Of a stretch of DNA of 10,698 nucleotides, positions 1-6,807 are shown piece by piece. Below the pieces are notes generated by a model, which made no database searches, was not told where the DNA came from, and was given only the letters and a program-made list of their open reading frames with translations. Numbering within the stretch: the first letter of the stretch is position 1; each line of letters opens with the position of its first letter. The position numbers were made by a program, and so were the translations under genes. Origin of the DNA: Deltaproteobacteria bacterium. GTDB lineage: Bacteria; Desulfobacterota; GWC2-55-46; S146-70; JAUXIU01. The stretch lies in assembly GCA_030620895.1 (NCBI GenBank), contig JAUXIU010000019.1, positions 1 through 10,698 of the forward strand, in the 5' to 3' direction.

Positions 1-171
1 AGGAGGTAGCTTCTTAGGTTGGATTACACCTCCTGTTTTTTCCTAATAAGTTAAAAAGCTAAGAAGCTAATAAACTAATTTAGGTTGTAGCTTTTTAGGT
101 GGTAGCTTCTTAGGCTACTCCCTATTTTCCCTAAAAACCTAATAAGCTAAAAAGCTAAGAAGCTAATCTGC
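1..171. repeat. 96-nt-offset duplicated module of octamer repeats
   Basis: Positions 1-18 recur at 97-114 with one mismatch, and 42-71 recur at 138-167 with one mismatch; both pairs have the same 96-nt offset, so a composite module occurs twice. The second part of each copy is a run of 8-nt units of the form TAANAAGC (44-83 and 132-171). The first part carries the reverse-complement unit GCTTNTTA (9-16, 90-97, 105-112). This makes 11-bp perfect inverted pairs: TAGCTTCTTAG at 7-17 with 59-69 and at 103-113 with 155-165, and TAGCTTTTTAG at 88-98 with 147-157. No coding potential is evident. The stretch may continue upstream of the window. Its function is unknown. Confidence 0.8.
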
Positions 172-180
172 TTATTCCTG

Positions 181-192
181 TAACTTAAGTTA
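181..192. other. 12-bp perfect palindrome
   Basis: TAACTTAAGTTA is a perfect palindrome between the octamer repeats and the first GC hairpin. It could be a protein-binding site, but in A+T-rich DNA it may also be chance. It lies about 150 bp upstream of hisC. Confidence 0.3.
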
Positions 193-199
193 ACAGGAT

Positions 200-240
200 G
201 CACACCTTGACGCCGCCTACAAGGCGGTGTCAAGGTGTGC
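200..240. repeat. Long hairpin with ACA triloop (hairpin 1)
   Basis: Two 19-nt arms (200-218 and 222-240) pair with a single G-T wobble (212 with 228) around the three-base loop ACA at 219-221. The inner core CCGCCT-ACA-AGGCGG matches positions 10415-10429 at 14 of 15 bases. No T-tract follows, so it is not a typical intrinsic terminator. The shape is that of a REP-like or transposon-end palindrome. Confidence 0.85.
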
Positions 241-250
241 TAAGATAATG

Positions 251-298
251 GAAACTTCCTTGCTGTCAAGATGCCCCGCCCTGTGGGCGGGGCATCTT
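251..298 (+). repeat. Repeat element end with GC hairpin (hairpin 2), inverted copy at window end
   Basis: Positions 251-291 are the exact reverse complement of 10658-10698 (41 nt). The block contains a perfect 14-bp stem, AAGATGCCCCGCCC (268-281) with 285-298, closed by the triloop TGT, which is ACA on the other strand. Similarity ends near 298, where the two copies differ by a one-base length change and a substitution in the stem. It ends about 43 bp before the hisC start and has no following T-run, so a terminator role is unlikely. Confidence 0.85.
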
Positions 299-340
299 CA
301 CCATGAACAATCTTCATTCTTAATTTAAACGGGGGTATCA

Positions 341-1429
341 TTGAAAGATATTGTTTCAGATGAGATAAGGTCATTAACCCCATATCCACCAGGCAAGCCC
401 ATAGAAGAGGTTGAGAGGGAATATGGGATAAAGGGGTCTATAAAGCTCGCCTCAAATGAGAACCCTCTTGGTCCTTCCCCGAAGGCCGTAGAAGCGATAT
501 TAAAAAGCATTAGCAATCTTCACAGGTATCCGGATGGTTCTTGTTACTATTTAAAGAGAAAACTTGCTGAATATTTAAGGGTCGAACCTGAGATGCTGAT
601 TATAGGCAACGGTTCTAATGAGATAATAGAGTTCGTTGTAAAAACATTCCTGGGGCCTGGTGAGGAGGCTGTAATGGGAAATCCGTCTTTTGCCGTATAC
701 CCGATAATAGTCAAGGCCTCAAGAGGGAAACCGATACTGGTCCCATTGAAGGGCCTTGTCCATGACCTTGATGCCATGTCAGAAGCTGTAACAGCAAAAA
801 CTAGGCTGGTATTCGTCGCCAATCCCAACAACCCAACCGGCACTATAGTGACTGGAGGTGATCTCGATAGATTTATGGGTAAATTGCCCGATAGGGTGAT
901 AGTGGTGATAGACGAGGCCTACAGAGAGTATGTTACAGATAAGGAATTTCCAAATTCCCTGGAATATATCAAAAAGAAAAGGTATGCGGTAATTCTCAGA
1001 ACATTTTCAAAGATATACGGACTTGCCGGTTTGAGGATAGGTTACGGCATTGCATGCAAAGATATGATATCCTATATGCAGAAGGTGAGGCAGCCGTTTA
1101 ATGTGAACTCACTTGCCCAGATAGCCGCCGATGCTGCACTGGAAGACGAGGAACATCTAAGGAGGAGCATAGAGAACAATAAAAACGAGATGAGCCGCCT
1201 CTTTAGGGAGATGAAGGATCTTGGTTTTGAGTGTGTCCCCAGCCAGGCTAATTTTTTCCTTATAAAGGTCGGCCGAGGTAGAGATGTATATGATGGCCTC
1301 CTCAGGAAAGGGGTGATAGTGAGGCCAATGGATAGTTATGGTCTCTCCGAGTATATCAGGGTAACGGTTGGTCTTCCCGAGGAGAATGAAAGGTTCATTG
1401 AGACCTTCAGAAGAGTGATTAAAGCATAA
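341..1429 (+). CDS. hisC: Histidinol-phosphate / aromatic aminotransferase (HisC family)
   Basis: This is a PLP-dependent fold-type I aminotransferase of 362 residues, about the family length. It transfers the amino group between glutamate and imidazole-acetol phosphate in histidine synthesis. Members of this family placed next to aromatic genes often also transaminate phenylpyruvate or hydroxyphenylpyruvate. Visible landmarks are ASNENPLGPSP (37-47), NPNNPTG (161-167), DEAY (191-194), the PLP lysine K224 in TFSKIYGLAGLRIGYG, R232, and the carboxylate-binding R340 in YIRVTVG. The start is a TTG at 341 with GGGGG (331-335) 5 nt upstream, and the family-typical LTPYPPGKP motif follows at residues 12-20. 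It lies 173 bp before aroF and may be transcribed separately or read through. The adjacent tyrA suggests a tyrosine/phenylalanine role, but sequence cannot exclude histidine synthesis. Confidence 0.95.
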   Translation: MKDIVSDEIRSLTPYPPGKPIEEVEREYGIKGSIKLASNENPLGPSPKAVEAILKSISNLHRYPDGSCYYLKRKLAEYLRVEPEMLIIGNGSNEIIEFVVKTFLGPGEEAVMGNPSFAVYPIIVKASRGKPILVPLKGLVHDLDAMSEAVTAKTRLVFVANPNNPTGTIVTGGDLDRFMGKLPDRVIVVIDEAYREYVTDKEFPNSLEYIKKKRYAVILRTFSKIYGLAGLRIGYGIACKDMISYMQKVRQPFNVNSLAQIAADAALEDEEHLRRSIENNKNEMSRLFREMKDLGFECVPSQANFFLIKVGRGRDVYDGLLRKGVIVRPMDSYGLSEYIRVTVGLPEENERFIETFRRVIKA

Positions 1430-1602
1430 AGAATGAATTATGAATCAGGAATAATGAATTAGGTGTCAGTCAAAATGAAAGAATCCATAATTCCCAATTC
1501 TTAACTCCTAATTCCTGTTGCTTAGAAAGCTCATTGCTGTAATTTTCATAATAGATATATTACGAGATCTGGTGAATTTAGAATAATACCAGGAGGTATT
1601 TT
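1430..1602 (+). promoter_or_regulatory. Intergenic region with inverted A+T-rich motifs and putative aroF promoter
   Basis: Positions 1428-1446 (around GAATTATG) pair imperfectly with 1482-1503 (around CATAATTC). CAGGAAT at 1446-1452 pairs with ATTCCTG at 1511-1517. These pairings cross, so they are alternative foldings or repeat units rather than one hairpin. Further down, TTGCTG (1534-1539), a 16-bp spacer and TATATT (1556-1561) form a reasonable sigma-70-type promoter for aroF. The ribosome binding site AGGAGG is at 1591-1596, 6 nt before the ATG. I see no leader peptide rich in Phe or Tyr codons. Confidence 0.4.
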
Positions 1603-2616
1603 ATGATTATCGTCTTGAAACATGATGCGACACAGGAGCAGATAGATCATATTATAGACAGAATAAAGGGCCTTGGTCTGGCAGTCCACGTATCTGAGGG
1701 AAAGGAGAAGACTATAATAGGAGCTATCGGGGATGAGTCTGTGCTGGCTGAACAACCCCTTGAAATACTGCCTGGTGTAGAAAAGGTAATGCCTATTCTA
1801 AAACCATATAAGCTTGTTAGCAGGGAATTCAAAGCAGATGATACTATTATAGATATAGAGGGGATTAAGATAGGGGGAAGAGAGGTTCAGGTAATTGCAG
1901 GACCATGCAGCATAGAAAATCTTGAGATCCTGCAGGAAACGGCAAGCATGGTAAAGGCGGCAGGAGCAAGGTTCCTCCGTGGTGGTGCATTTAAACCAAG
2001 AACATCGCCATATGCATTTCAGGGGTTAAGAGATGAAGGGCTGAAGTATCTCCTGGACACTAAAAAGAAGGTTGGTCTCCCTGTTGTAACAGAGGTAATG
2101 GATCCAAGGGATTTAGAACTTATATGTGAATATACCGATATCATACAGATTGGTACAAGGAATATGCAGAACTTTCGACTGCTTACAGAGGTGGGAAAGA
2201 CAAGGAAACCTGTTCTTTTAAAGAGGGGGCTTTCGTCTACGATAAAAGAGCTCCTTATGTCTGCAGAATATATAGCTGCAGAGGGGAACGATAAAATAAT
2301 ACTCTGTGAGAGGGGAATAAGAACCTTCGAGACCGCGACAAGAAGCACCCTTGATATAAGTGCAGTACCCGTCCTTAAAGAGGAAACGCACCTGCCTGTC
2401 ATAGTAGATCCGAGTCATGCTGCCGGAAGATGGGATATGGTCCCACCCCTTGCAAAGGCGGCCATCGCTAGTGGGGCAGACGGTCTTCTCATAGAGGTTC
2501 ACGCTGACCCTGAAAGAGCCCTCTGCGATGGTGTACAGTCACTTAAACCTGAAAAATTTGATGAACTTATGAAGGTTTTGAGAAAGGTTGCAGAAGCGGT
2601 AGGAAGGACACTTTAA
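1603..2616 (+). CDS. aroF: 3-deoxy-7-phosphoheptulonate (DAHP) synthase, type I-beta with regulatory domain
   Basis: It condenses phosphoenolpyruvate with erythrose 4-phosphate, the first committed step to chorismate. The protein has 337 residues. Residues 1 to about 70 look like the ferredoxin-like/ACT-like regulatory domain (MIIVLKHDATQEQIDHI), and about 80-337 form the catalytic barrel. This matches the layout of the Thermotoga maritima enzyme, in which the N-terminal domain mediates feedback inhibition by tyrosine or phenylalanine. The expected metal ligands are present: C102 (AGPCS), H272 (DPSHAAG), E298 (IEVH) and D309 (CDG). The KPRTSPY substrate loop is at 131-137 and LLKRG at 205-209. 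The start is supported by AGGAGG 6 nt upstream. It heads the aromatic run, 26 bp before tyrA. I see no AroQ chorismate mutase domain. Allosteric control is inferred from family architecture. Confidence 0.97.
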   Translation: MIIVLKHDATQEQIDHIIDRIKGLGLAVHVSEGKEKTIIGAIGDESVLAEQPLEILPGVEKVMPILKPYKLVSREFKADDTIIDIEGIKIGGREVQVIAGPCSIENLEILQETASMVKAAGARFLRGGAFKPRTSPYAFQGLRDEGLKYLLDTKKKVGLPVVTEVMDPRDLELICEYTDIIQIGTRNMQNFRLLTEVGKTRKPVLLKRGLSSTIKELLMSAEYIAAEGNDKIILCERGIRTFETATRSTLDISAVPVLKEETHLPVIVDPSHAAGRWDMVPPLAKAAIASGADGLLIEVHADPERALCDGVQSLKPEKFDELMKVLRKVAEAVGRTL

Positions 2617-2642
2617 GGTAGAGGACATAGGAGAAAGAGGTA

Positions 2643-3536
2643 ATGCTGTATTTTGAGAGGGTGGTGGTAATCGGTGTTGGGCTTATCGGCGGTTCTTTGG
2701 CAATGGTACTCAAAGAAAAGGAGATAGCTAAACACATTACAGGGGTAGGCAGGGGGGTGAAAAATCTTGAGGTTGCCATGAACCGTGGGATTATTGACGA
2801 TTTTACACTTGACGCAAAATCCGCAGTCGATGGGGCGGATCTTATAATCCTTGCAACACCTGTTTGCAACATCGCCAGGATATTAGAAGATATCTCTAAA
2901 TATTTAAAGAGAGGTGCAATAGTAACCGATGTCGGTAGCGTTAAGAAGCCAATCCTCGATGATGCTGAATCTATTATTCCGAAGGATGTCCATTTTGTTG
3001 CTGGGCATCCTATAGCAGGAACAGAAGATTCCGGTTCCGATGCGGCCTTTTCAGAACTTTTTGATGGCAGGATATGCATTTTGACACCTACACGAAGGAC
3101 AGATAAAGATGCCTTAGAAAAGATAAGAATGTTGTGGAGACAGGCAGGTTCTGATGTAATATTTATGGATGCCGATAAACATGACATGATACTTGCAGCC
3201 ATAAGCCATCTCCCCCATGTGGTTGTCTATGCACTTGTAAATACCGTTTCAAGGATTAAGGATTATGAAGAAGATATTCTGGATTATTCAGCAGGTGGAT
3301 TTACGGACTTTACACGTATAGCCTCAAGCTCACCTGAAATGTGGCGTGATATATTTCTTTTAAATAAAAAAGCGATACTCAACATAATCGGGCGATTTCA
3401 GGATGGACTGGAACAGTTAAAAGGATTGGTAGAGAGTAATGATGCAGTCGGTCTTTTTCAGGAGTTAAACAAGGCTAAGACAGTAAGAGACTCTTTAAGG
3501 ACAGCAAGAAAGAAGAAGAACGAGTTGAAGAGATGA
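2643..3536 (+). CDS. tyrA: Prephenate dehydrogenase
   Basis: It carries out NAD(P)-dependent oxidative decarboxylation of prephenate to 4-hydroxyphenylpyruvate (or of arogenate to tyrosine). The 297-residue protein starts directly with the Rossmann dinucleotide-binding motif GVGLIGGS (11-18), so it lacks the fused chorismate mutase of enteric TyrA. There is no clear C-terminal ACT domain. Visible landmarks are TDVGSVK (95-101), GHPIAGTE with H122, SHLPH (188-192) with H192, and TDFTRIASSSPEMWRD with R225. H122, H192 and R225 keep the spacing of the catalytic and substrate-binding His147, His217 and Arg250 of Aquifex aeolicus TyrA. The start is an ATG with AGGAGA at 2629-2634. Its stop overlaps the aroA start as ATGA, suggesting translational coupling. 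Prephenate versus arogenate preference cannot be told from sequence here. Confidence 0.96.
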   Translation: MLYFERVVVIGVGLIGGSLAMVLKEKEIAKHITGVGRGVKNLEVAMNRGIIDDFTLDAKSAVDGADLIILATPVCNIARILEDISKYLKRGAIVTDVGSVKKPILDDAESIIPKDVHFVAGHPIAGTEDSGSDAAFSELFDGRICILTPTRRTDKDALEKIRMLWRQAGSDVIFMDADKHDMILAAISHLPHVVVYALVNTVSRIKDYEEDILDYSAGGFTDFTRIASSSPEMWRDIFLLNKKAILNIIGRFQDGLEQLKGLVESNDAVGLFQELNKAKTVRDSLRTARKKKNELKR

Positions 3537-4846
3537 CAACATTGTTAAAGGGTAGTATACCAGATAAAATAACAATGGAGCCCGTTAAAGGGTTAATGGG
3601 TGAACTTGAGGTTCCCGGCGACAAGTCTATATCTCACAGGACAGTAATCCTGGGTTCAGTTGCTGATGGTATTACTGAAGCAGATTGCTTTCTATGGAGT
3701 GAAGATAATATTATGACAGTTGAAGCGTTCAAAAGTTTGGGAATCAAGATAGATAAGAAAAACAGTCAAGTTATCATAGAGGGAAAAGGTCTCTATGGGT
3801 TGGAAGAACCAAACGACATATTATATACGGGGAACTCAGGGACTGCCACGAGGCTTCTTGCGGGTTTATTGGCTGGTCAGAGTTTTTTTTCTGTTATCTC
3901 TGGGGATGAATCCCTCAGGAAGAGGCCGATGAGCAGGGTCGTAAATCCGCTTTCTCTTATGGGTGCCAGGGTATATGGAAGGGACGGGGGTAACTTTGCT
4001 CCACTGGCTATAATTGGAAGTGATCTCAAGGCGGTAGAGTACAGCTCGCCAATATCGAGTGCTCAGGTTAAATCTGCCGTCCTTCTTGCTGGAATTTATG
4101 CCGAGGGGGAAACCAGTTTTATTGAACCATATAAGTCAAGGGACCATACCGAGAGGATGCTTAGCGCATTTGGAGCAGATATTGCTGTCAATAATAAAAA
4201 GGTGTATGTTAAGGGCAGGAGGCAGCTAAAAGGATGCAAGGTAAGTATACCGGGAGATATATCCTCAGCAGCCTTTTTTATAGTTGCTGCCCTGATAACA
4301 CCTGAATCAGAACTTTTGATAAAACGAGTTGGTGTTAACCCTACAAGAACCGGGTTTATTGACCTCCTTCTTAAAATGGGCGGAAATATAGAGATTTTAA
4401 ATAAATCTGAAAAGTCAACTGAGCCAGTTGCAGATATCCTTGTAAGGAGTTCGAGGCTTCATGGTATAGATATTAAAGAATACGACGTTCCCAGGGCTAT
4501 TGACGAATTTCCAGTGTTATGTATAGCAGCTGCAGCCGCAGATGGCAGAACTGTAATAAGAGGGGCATCTGAACTAAGGGTGAAGGAGAGTGATAGAATA
4601 TCTAACATAGCAGAAGGGCTCAGATCTCTAGGTGCCAGGGTAGAAGAGTTGCCGGATGGTATGGTTATAGACGGGGGACATGGGCTAAGCGGTGCAGTTG
4701 TGAAGAGTTATGGGGATCACAGGGCTGCTATGTCTTTTATAGTAGCAGGGATGGTGGCAAGTGGTTTTACCGAGATTTTAGGAACAGGCTGTATCGACAC
4801 ATCCTTTCCTGATTTCATGGATTATTTAAAGAGGGTTGTTATATGA
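3533..4846 (+). CDS. aroA: 3-phosphoshikimate 1-carboxyvinyltransferase (EPSP synthase)
   Basis: It transfers the enolpyruvyl group of PEP to shikimate 3-phosphate, the sixth shikimate-pathway step. The protein has 437 residues. Landmarks are PGDKSISHR (28-36), GNSGTATRLLAG (100-111), GDESLRKRPM (124-133), SSAQVKSAVLLAG, IDEFPVL with D324, KESDRI (351-356) and GDHRAAM (394-400). The four short motifs used to define class II EPSP synthases are all present: GDK (29-31), SAQVK (176-180), RDHTE (203-207) and NPTR (269-272). The start at 3533 overlaps the tyrA stop (ATGA) and has only a weak upstream ribosome site, which fits coupling. It adds about 12 residues before the usual N-terminal strand. 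A later ATG at 3574-3576 is possible but has no ribosome binding site. The gene overlaps cmk by ATGA. Confidence 0.97.
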   Translation: MTTLLKGSIPDKITMEPVKGLMGELEVPGDKSISHRTVILGSVADGITEADCFLWSEDNIMTVEAFKSLGIKIDKKNSQVIIEGKGLYGLEEPNDILYTGNSGTATRLLAGLLAGQSFFSVISGDESLRKRPMSRVVNPLSLMGARVYGRDGGNFAPLAIIGSDLKAVEYSSPISSAQVKSAVLLAGIYAEGETSFIEPYKSRDHTERMLSAFGADIAVNNKKVYVKGRRQLKGCKVSIPGDISSAAFFIVAALITPESELLIKRVGVNPTRTGFIDLLLKMGGNIEILNKSEKSTEPVADILVRSSRLHGIDIKEYDVPRAIDEFPVLCIAAAAADGRTVIRGASELRVKESDRISNIAEGLRSLGARVEELPDGMVIDGGHGLSGAVVKSYGDHRAAMSFIVAGMVASGFTEILGTGCIDTSFPDFMDYLKRVVI

Positions 4847-5523
4847 GGAGAAGGTTTATTGTGGCTGTTGATGGTCCTTCCGGTTCAGGCAAGTCATCAA
4901 TAAGCAAGCTTCTAGCAAATGAGATCGGTTTTAGCTATATTGATACCGGAGCGATGTACAGGGCCGTTGCTTTAAAGGCTCACGAAGCAGGCATTAACCC
5001 GGATGATAATAACGGACTAAAGAAGTTCTGTTCTGCCATTAAGATAATGACTAAAGGGGGTTCTATATTTGTCAATGGAGATGATGTAACTGAGAGGATA
5101 AGAGAACCCTTTGTAGATCCGATTGCCTCGGAATATTCTTCAAGAAAGGTAATAAGAGATTTGCTGGTAGATTTACAAAGAAGATTAGGAGGTCATGGGT
5201 GTATAATTATGGAGGGGAGAGATATAGGCACAGTTGTATTTCCATCTGCAGATGTGAAGTTTTATCTAGATGCCATGGATGAGGTAAGGGCATTGAGGCG
5301 GTATAATGAATTGCTGGAGAAGGGAGTTAAGGTTGATTATGAGAGGGTCTTAAGGAAGATAAGGGATAGAGACCTAAAGGACTCAACCCGTGATTATTCA
5401 CCATTGAAAAGATCGGAAGATGCAGTCTATATCGATACTAGCAGGATCGGAAAGGAAGAGGTGTTTGAGATAATGTTAAAAATGGTAAAGGAGAAGCTAT
5501 CTAATGGAGATCCTGGTTGCTAA
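4843..5523 (+). CDS. cmk: Cytidylate kinase
   Basis: It phosphorylates CMP and dCMP to the diphosphates using ATP. The 226-residue length is normal for the bacterial (type 1) enzyme. The P-loop GPSGSGKS is at residues 11-18, followed by YIDTGAMYRAVA (32-43), which contributes to nucleotide and CMP binding. EGRDIGTVVFP (124-134) and the lid region RDRDLKDSTRDYSPL with its conserved arginines and aspartates follow. The ATG overlaps the aroA stop (ATGA), and AGAGG at 4830-4834 gives an 8-nt spacing. The aroA-cmk pairing is widespread in bacteria. The last 20 bp overlap the ispH start. Confidence 0.97.
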   Translation: MRRRFIVAVDGPSGSGKSSISKLLANEIGFSYIDTGAMYRAVALKAHEAGINPDDNNGLKKFCSAIKIMTKGGSIFVNGDDVTERIREPFVDPIASEYSSRKVIRDLLVDLQRRLGGHGCIIMEGRDIGTVVFPSADVKFYLDAMDEVRALRRYNELLEKGVKVDYERVLRKIRDRDLKDSTRDYSPLKRSEDAVYIDTSRIGKEEVFEIMLKMVKEKLSNGDPGC

Positions 5524-6376
5524 ATCTGCAGGTTTCTGTTTTGGGGTCAAGAGGGCGATTAATATGGCGCAGGAATGTGCAAATAAGAGGAAAGGGGAGA
5601 TACACACCCTTGGTCCTATAATACATAACCCACAGGTAGTGAAAGAACTCGAACACTCTCATATAATTCCAAAGAGAGGGCTTGAAGAAATTGGCGGTGG
5701 TACCGTTATAATAAGATCACACGGAATTACCCTTCAGGAGACAGAAATGATACAAGACAAAGGCCTTGAGATGATCGATGCCACGTGCCCATTTGTAAAA
5801 AAATCTCAGGAAATTGTGGCTCTTCTAAGTAGAGAGGGGTATTCTATTATTGTGGTTGGCGAGAAAGAGCACCCTGAGGTAAAGGGAATATTAAGTTATG
5901 GTGATGGTGATATAATGATAGCTGCCTCAATCGATGAGCTAAAAGACATGCCTATGAAAAAAAAGATAGGAATAGTTGCGCAAACGACCCAACAGATTAA
6001 AAACCTTAAGGAAATAGTAAGTTATTGCCTTGAAAAGACTACAGAACTTAGAGTTTTTAACACTATATGTAATGCAACAACCATCAGGCAGAGCGAGAGC
6101 TATGAGTTAGCCAAAGAGGTCGACTGTATCGTTGTTGTTGGTGGGAAGAACAGCGCCAACACAAACAGGTTGGCCGATATGTGCCGGGAGATTCAACCAC
6201 GCACATACCATGTAGAGGTAGCGTCCGAACTGGACCCAGCGTGGTTTGATGGTGCCTCTAAGGTTAGTGTTACCGCTGGCGCCTCTACGCCTGACTGGTT
6301 GATAGATGAGGTGGTGTCGTTTATCAAGGCAGTAGGAGAAAAGAGAGATAAGTATGTCAATGTCAAGCAACCTTAA
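5504..6376 (+). CDS. ispH: 4-hydroxy-3-methylbut-2-enyl diphosphate reductase
   Basis: This is an iron-sulfur enzyme that converts HMBPP to isopentenyl and dimethylallyl diphosphate, the last step of the MEP isoprenoid pathway. The protein has 290 residues. The three cluster cysteines are C12 (GFCFGVKRA), C95 (DATCPFV) and C189 (NTICNAT). Diphosphate- and substrate-binding histidines H41 (IIHNP), H73 (RSHG) and H123 (EHPE) are present, with NSANTNRL (216-223) and AGASTPDW near the C-terminus. The start at 5504 lies inside cmk (20-bp overlap), but MEILVAKSAGFCFG is the expected N-terminus and AAAGGAG (5487-5493) is about 10 nt upstream. IspH lies immediately before rpsA, although 431 bp and a promoter separate them. 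In some Firmicutes the two proteins are fused; here they are separate. Confidence 0.97.
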   Translation: MEILVAKSAGFCFGVKRAINMAQECANKRKGEIHTLGPIIHNPQVVKELEHSHIIPKRGLEEIGGGTVIIRSHGITLQETEMIQDKGLEMIDATCPFVKKSQEIVALLSREGYSIIVVGEKEHPEVKGILSYGDGDIMIAASIDELKDMPMKKKIGIVAQTTQQIKNLKEIVSYCLEKTTELRVFNTICNATTIRQSESYELAKEVDCIVVVGGKNSANTNRLADMCREIQPRTYHVEVASELDPAWFDGASKVSVTAGASTPDWLIDEVVSFIKAVGEKRDKYVNVKQP

Positions 6377-6807
6377 ACCCAAATTATGCACGAATGTAGC
6401 CAAAACCTTTAGGTTTCGCTATTTTGCGTAAAATTGGCTTTATATTGCAAAAACCTCTGGAAATTAATTATTCACCCCATTAAATAACAACCTTTACTTT
6501 TTTATGTTCTTGCTAAATACATGTAATTGTTGTATCAATTGACGTCTCGTTTTTTTTCTTATATTTAACGGGGCAAGCCAATTTTTAACCCCTTAATTTC
6601 TATATGTATTTAATTGGTGTAATCTGATTGTAATCTGTTTAATCGCTGTTTTTACGTTTTTTACAGTAAAAACATAAAGATAGTTGAACTTTCATTATAT
6701 TTATGGTATATAAAATTACTTGGTTTACACTGAAAAATATTGAAAGACTAAAATGTTTGACAGATTTTCATCATGAAACAAATAGTTTGAAAGGGGTATT
6801 TTTTTGA
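6377..6807 (+). promoter_or_regulatory. Long A+T-rich rpsA leader with promoter and operator-like repeats
   Basis: This 431-bp gap holds no plausible gene. The best promoter is TTGAAC (6684-6689), a 17-bp spacer and TATATA (6707-6712), giving a leader of roughly 90 nt. Upstream are two exact TGTAATCTG copies (6618-6626 and 6629-6637), 11 bp apart, and the perfect palindrome TTTTTAC-A-GTAAAAA (6658-6672). An 11-bp inverted pair joins 6430-6440 (AAAATTGGCTT) to 6575-6585. A small hairpin (6523-6543) is followed after several bases by eight T residues (6550-6557) and might be a weak ispH terminator. The ribosome site AAGGGG (6791-6796) is 11 nt before the ATG, a longish spacing. Leader-mediated control by S1 is known in Escherichia coli but not demonstrated here. 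Confidence 0.5.

Noticed and set aside
200..298. CRISPR array or tandem intrinsic terminators
   Set aside because: The two palindromes differ in sequence and length, there are no regularly spaced direct repeats, and no T-tract follows either hairpin.
2019..2402. Minus-strand open frames inside aroF (and similar ones inside tyrA, rpsA, hisC and ispH)
   Set aside because: They are antisense shadows of genes whose catalytic motifs are intact on the plus strand.
6523..6560. Intrinsic terminator for ispH
   Set aside because: The stem is short, A+T-rich and bulged, and the eight-T run begins about seven bases after it, so it is too weak for a separate call.
6757..6762. TTGACA close to the rpsA start as a -35 box
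   Set aside because: A perfect -35 match, but the sequence 16-18 bp downstream has no acceptable -10, and the start codon would be very close.
6804..6806. Alternative TTG start for rpsA
   Set aside because: It is out of frame with the S1 reading frame and reaches a stop after a few codons.
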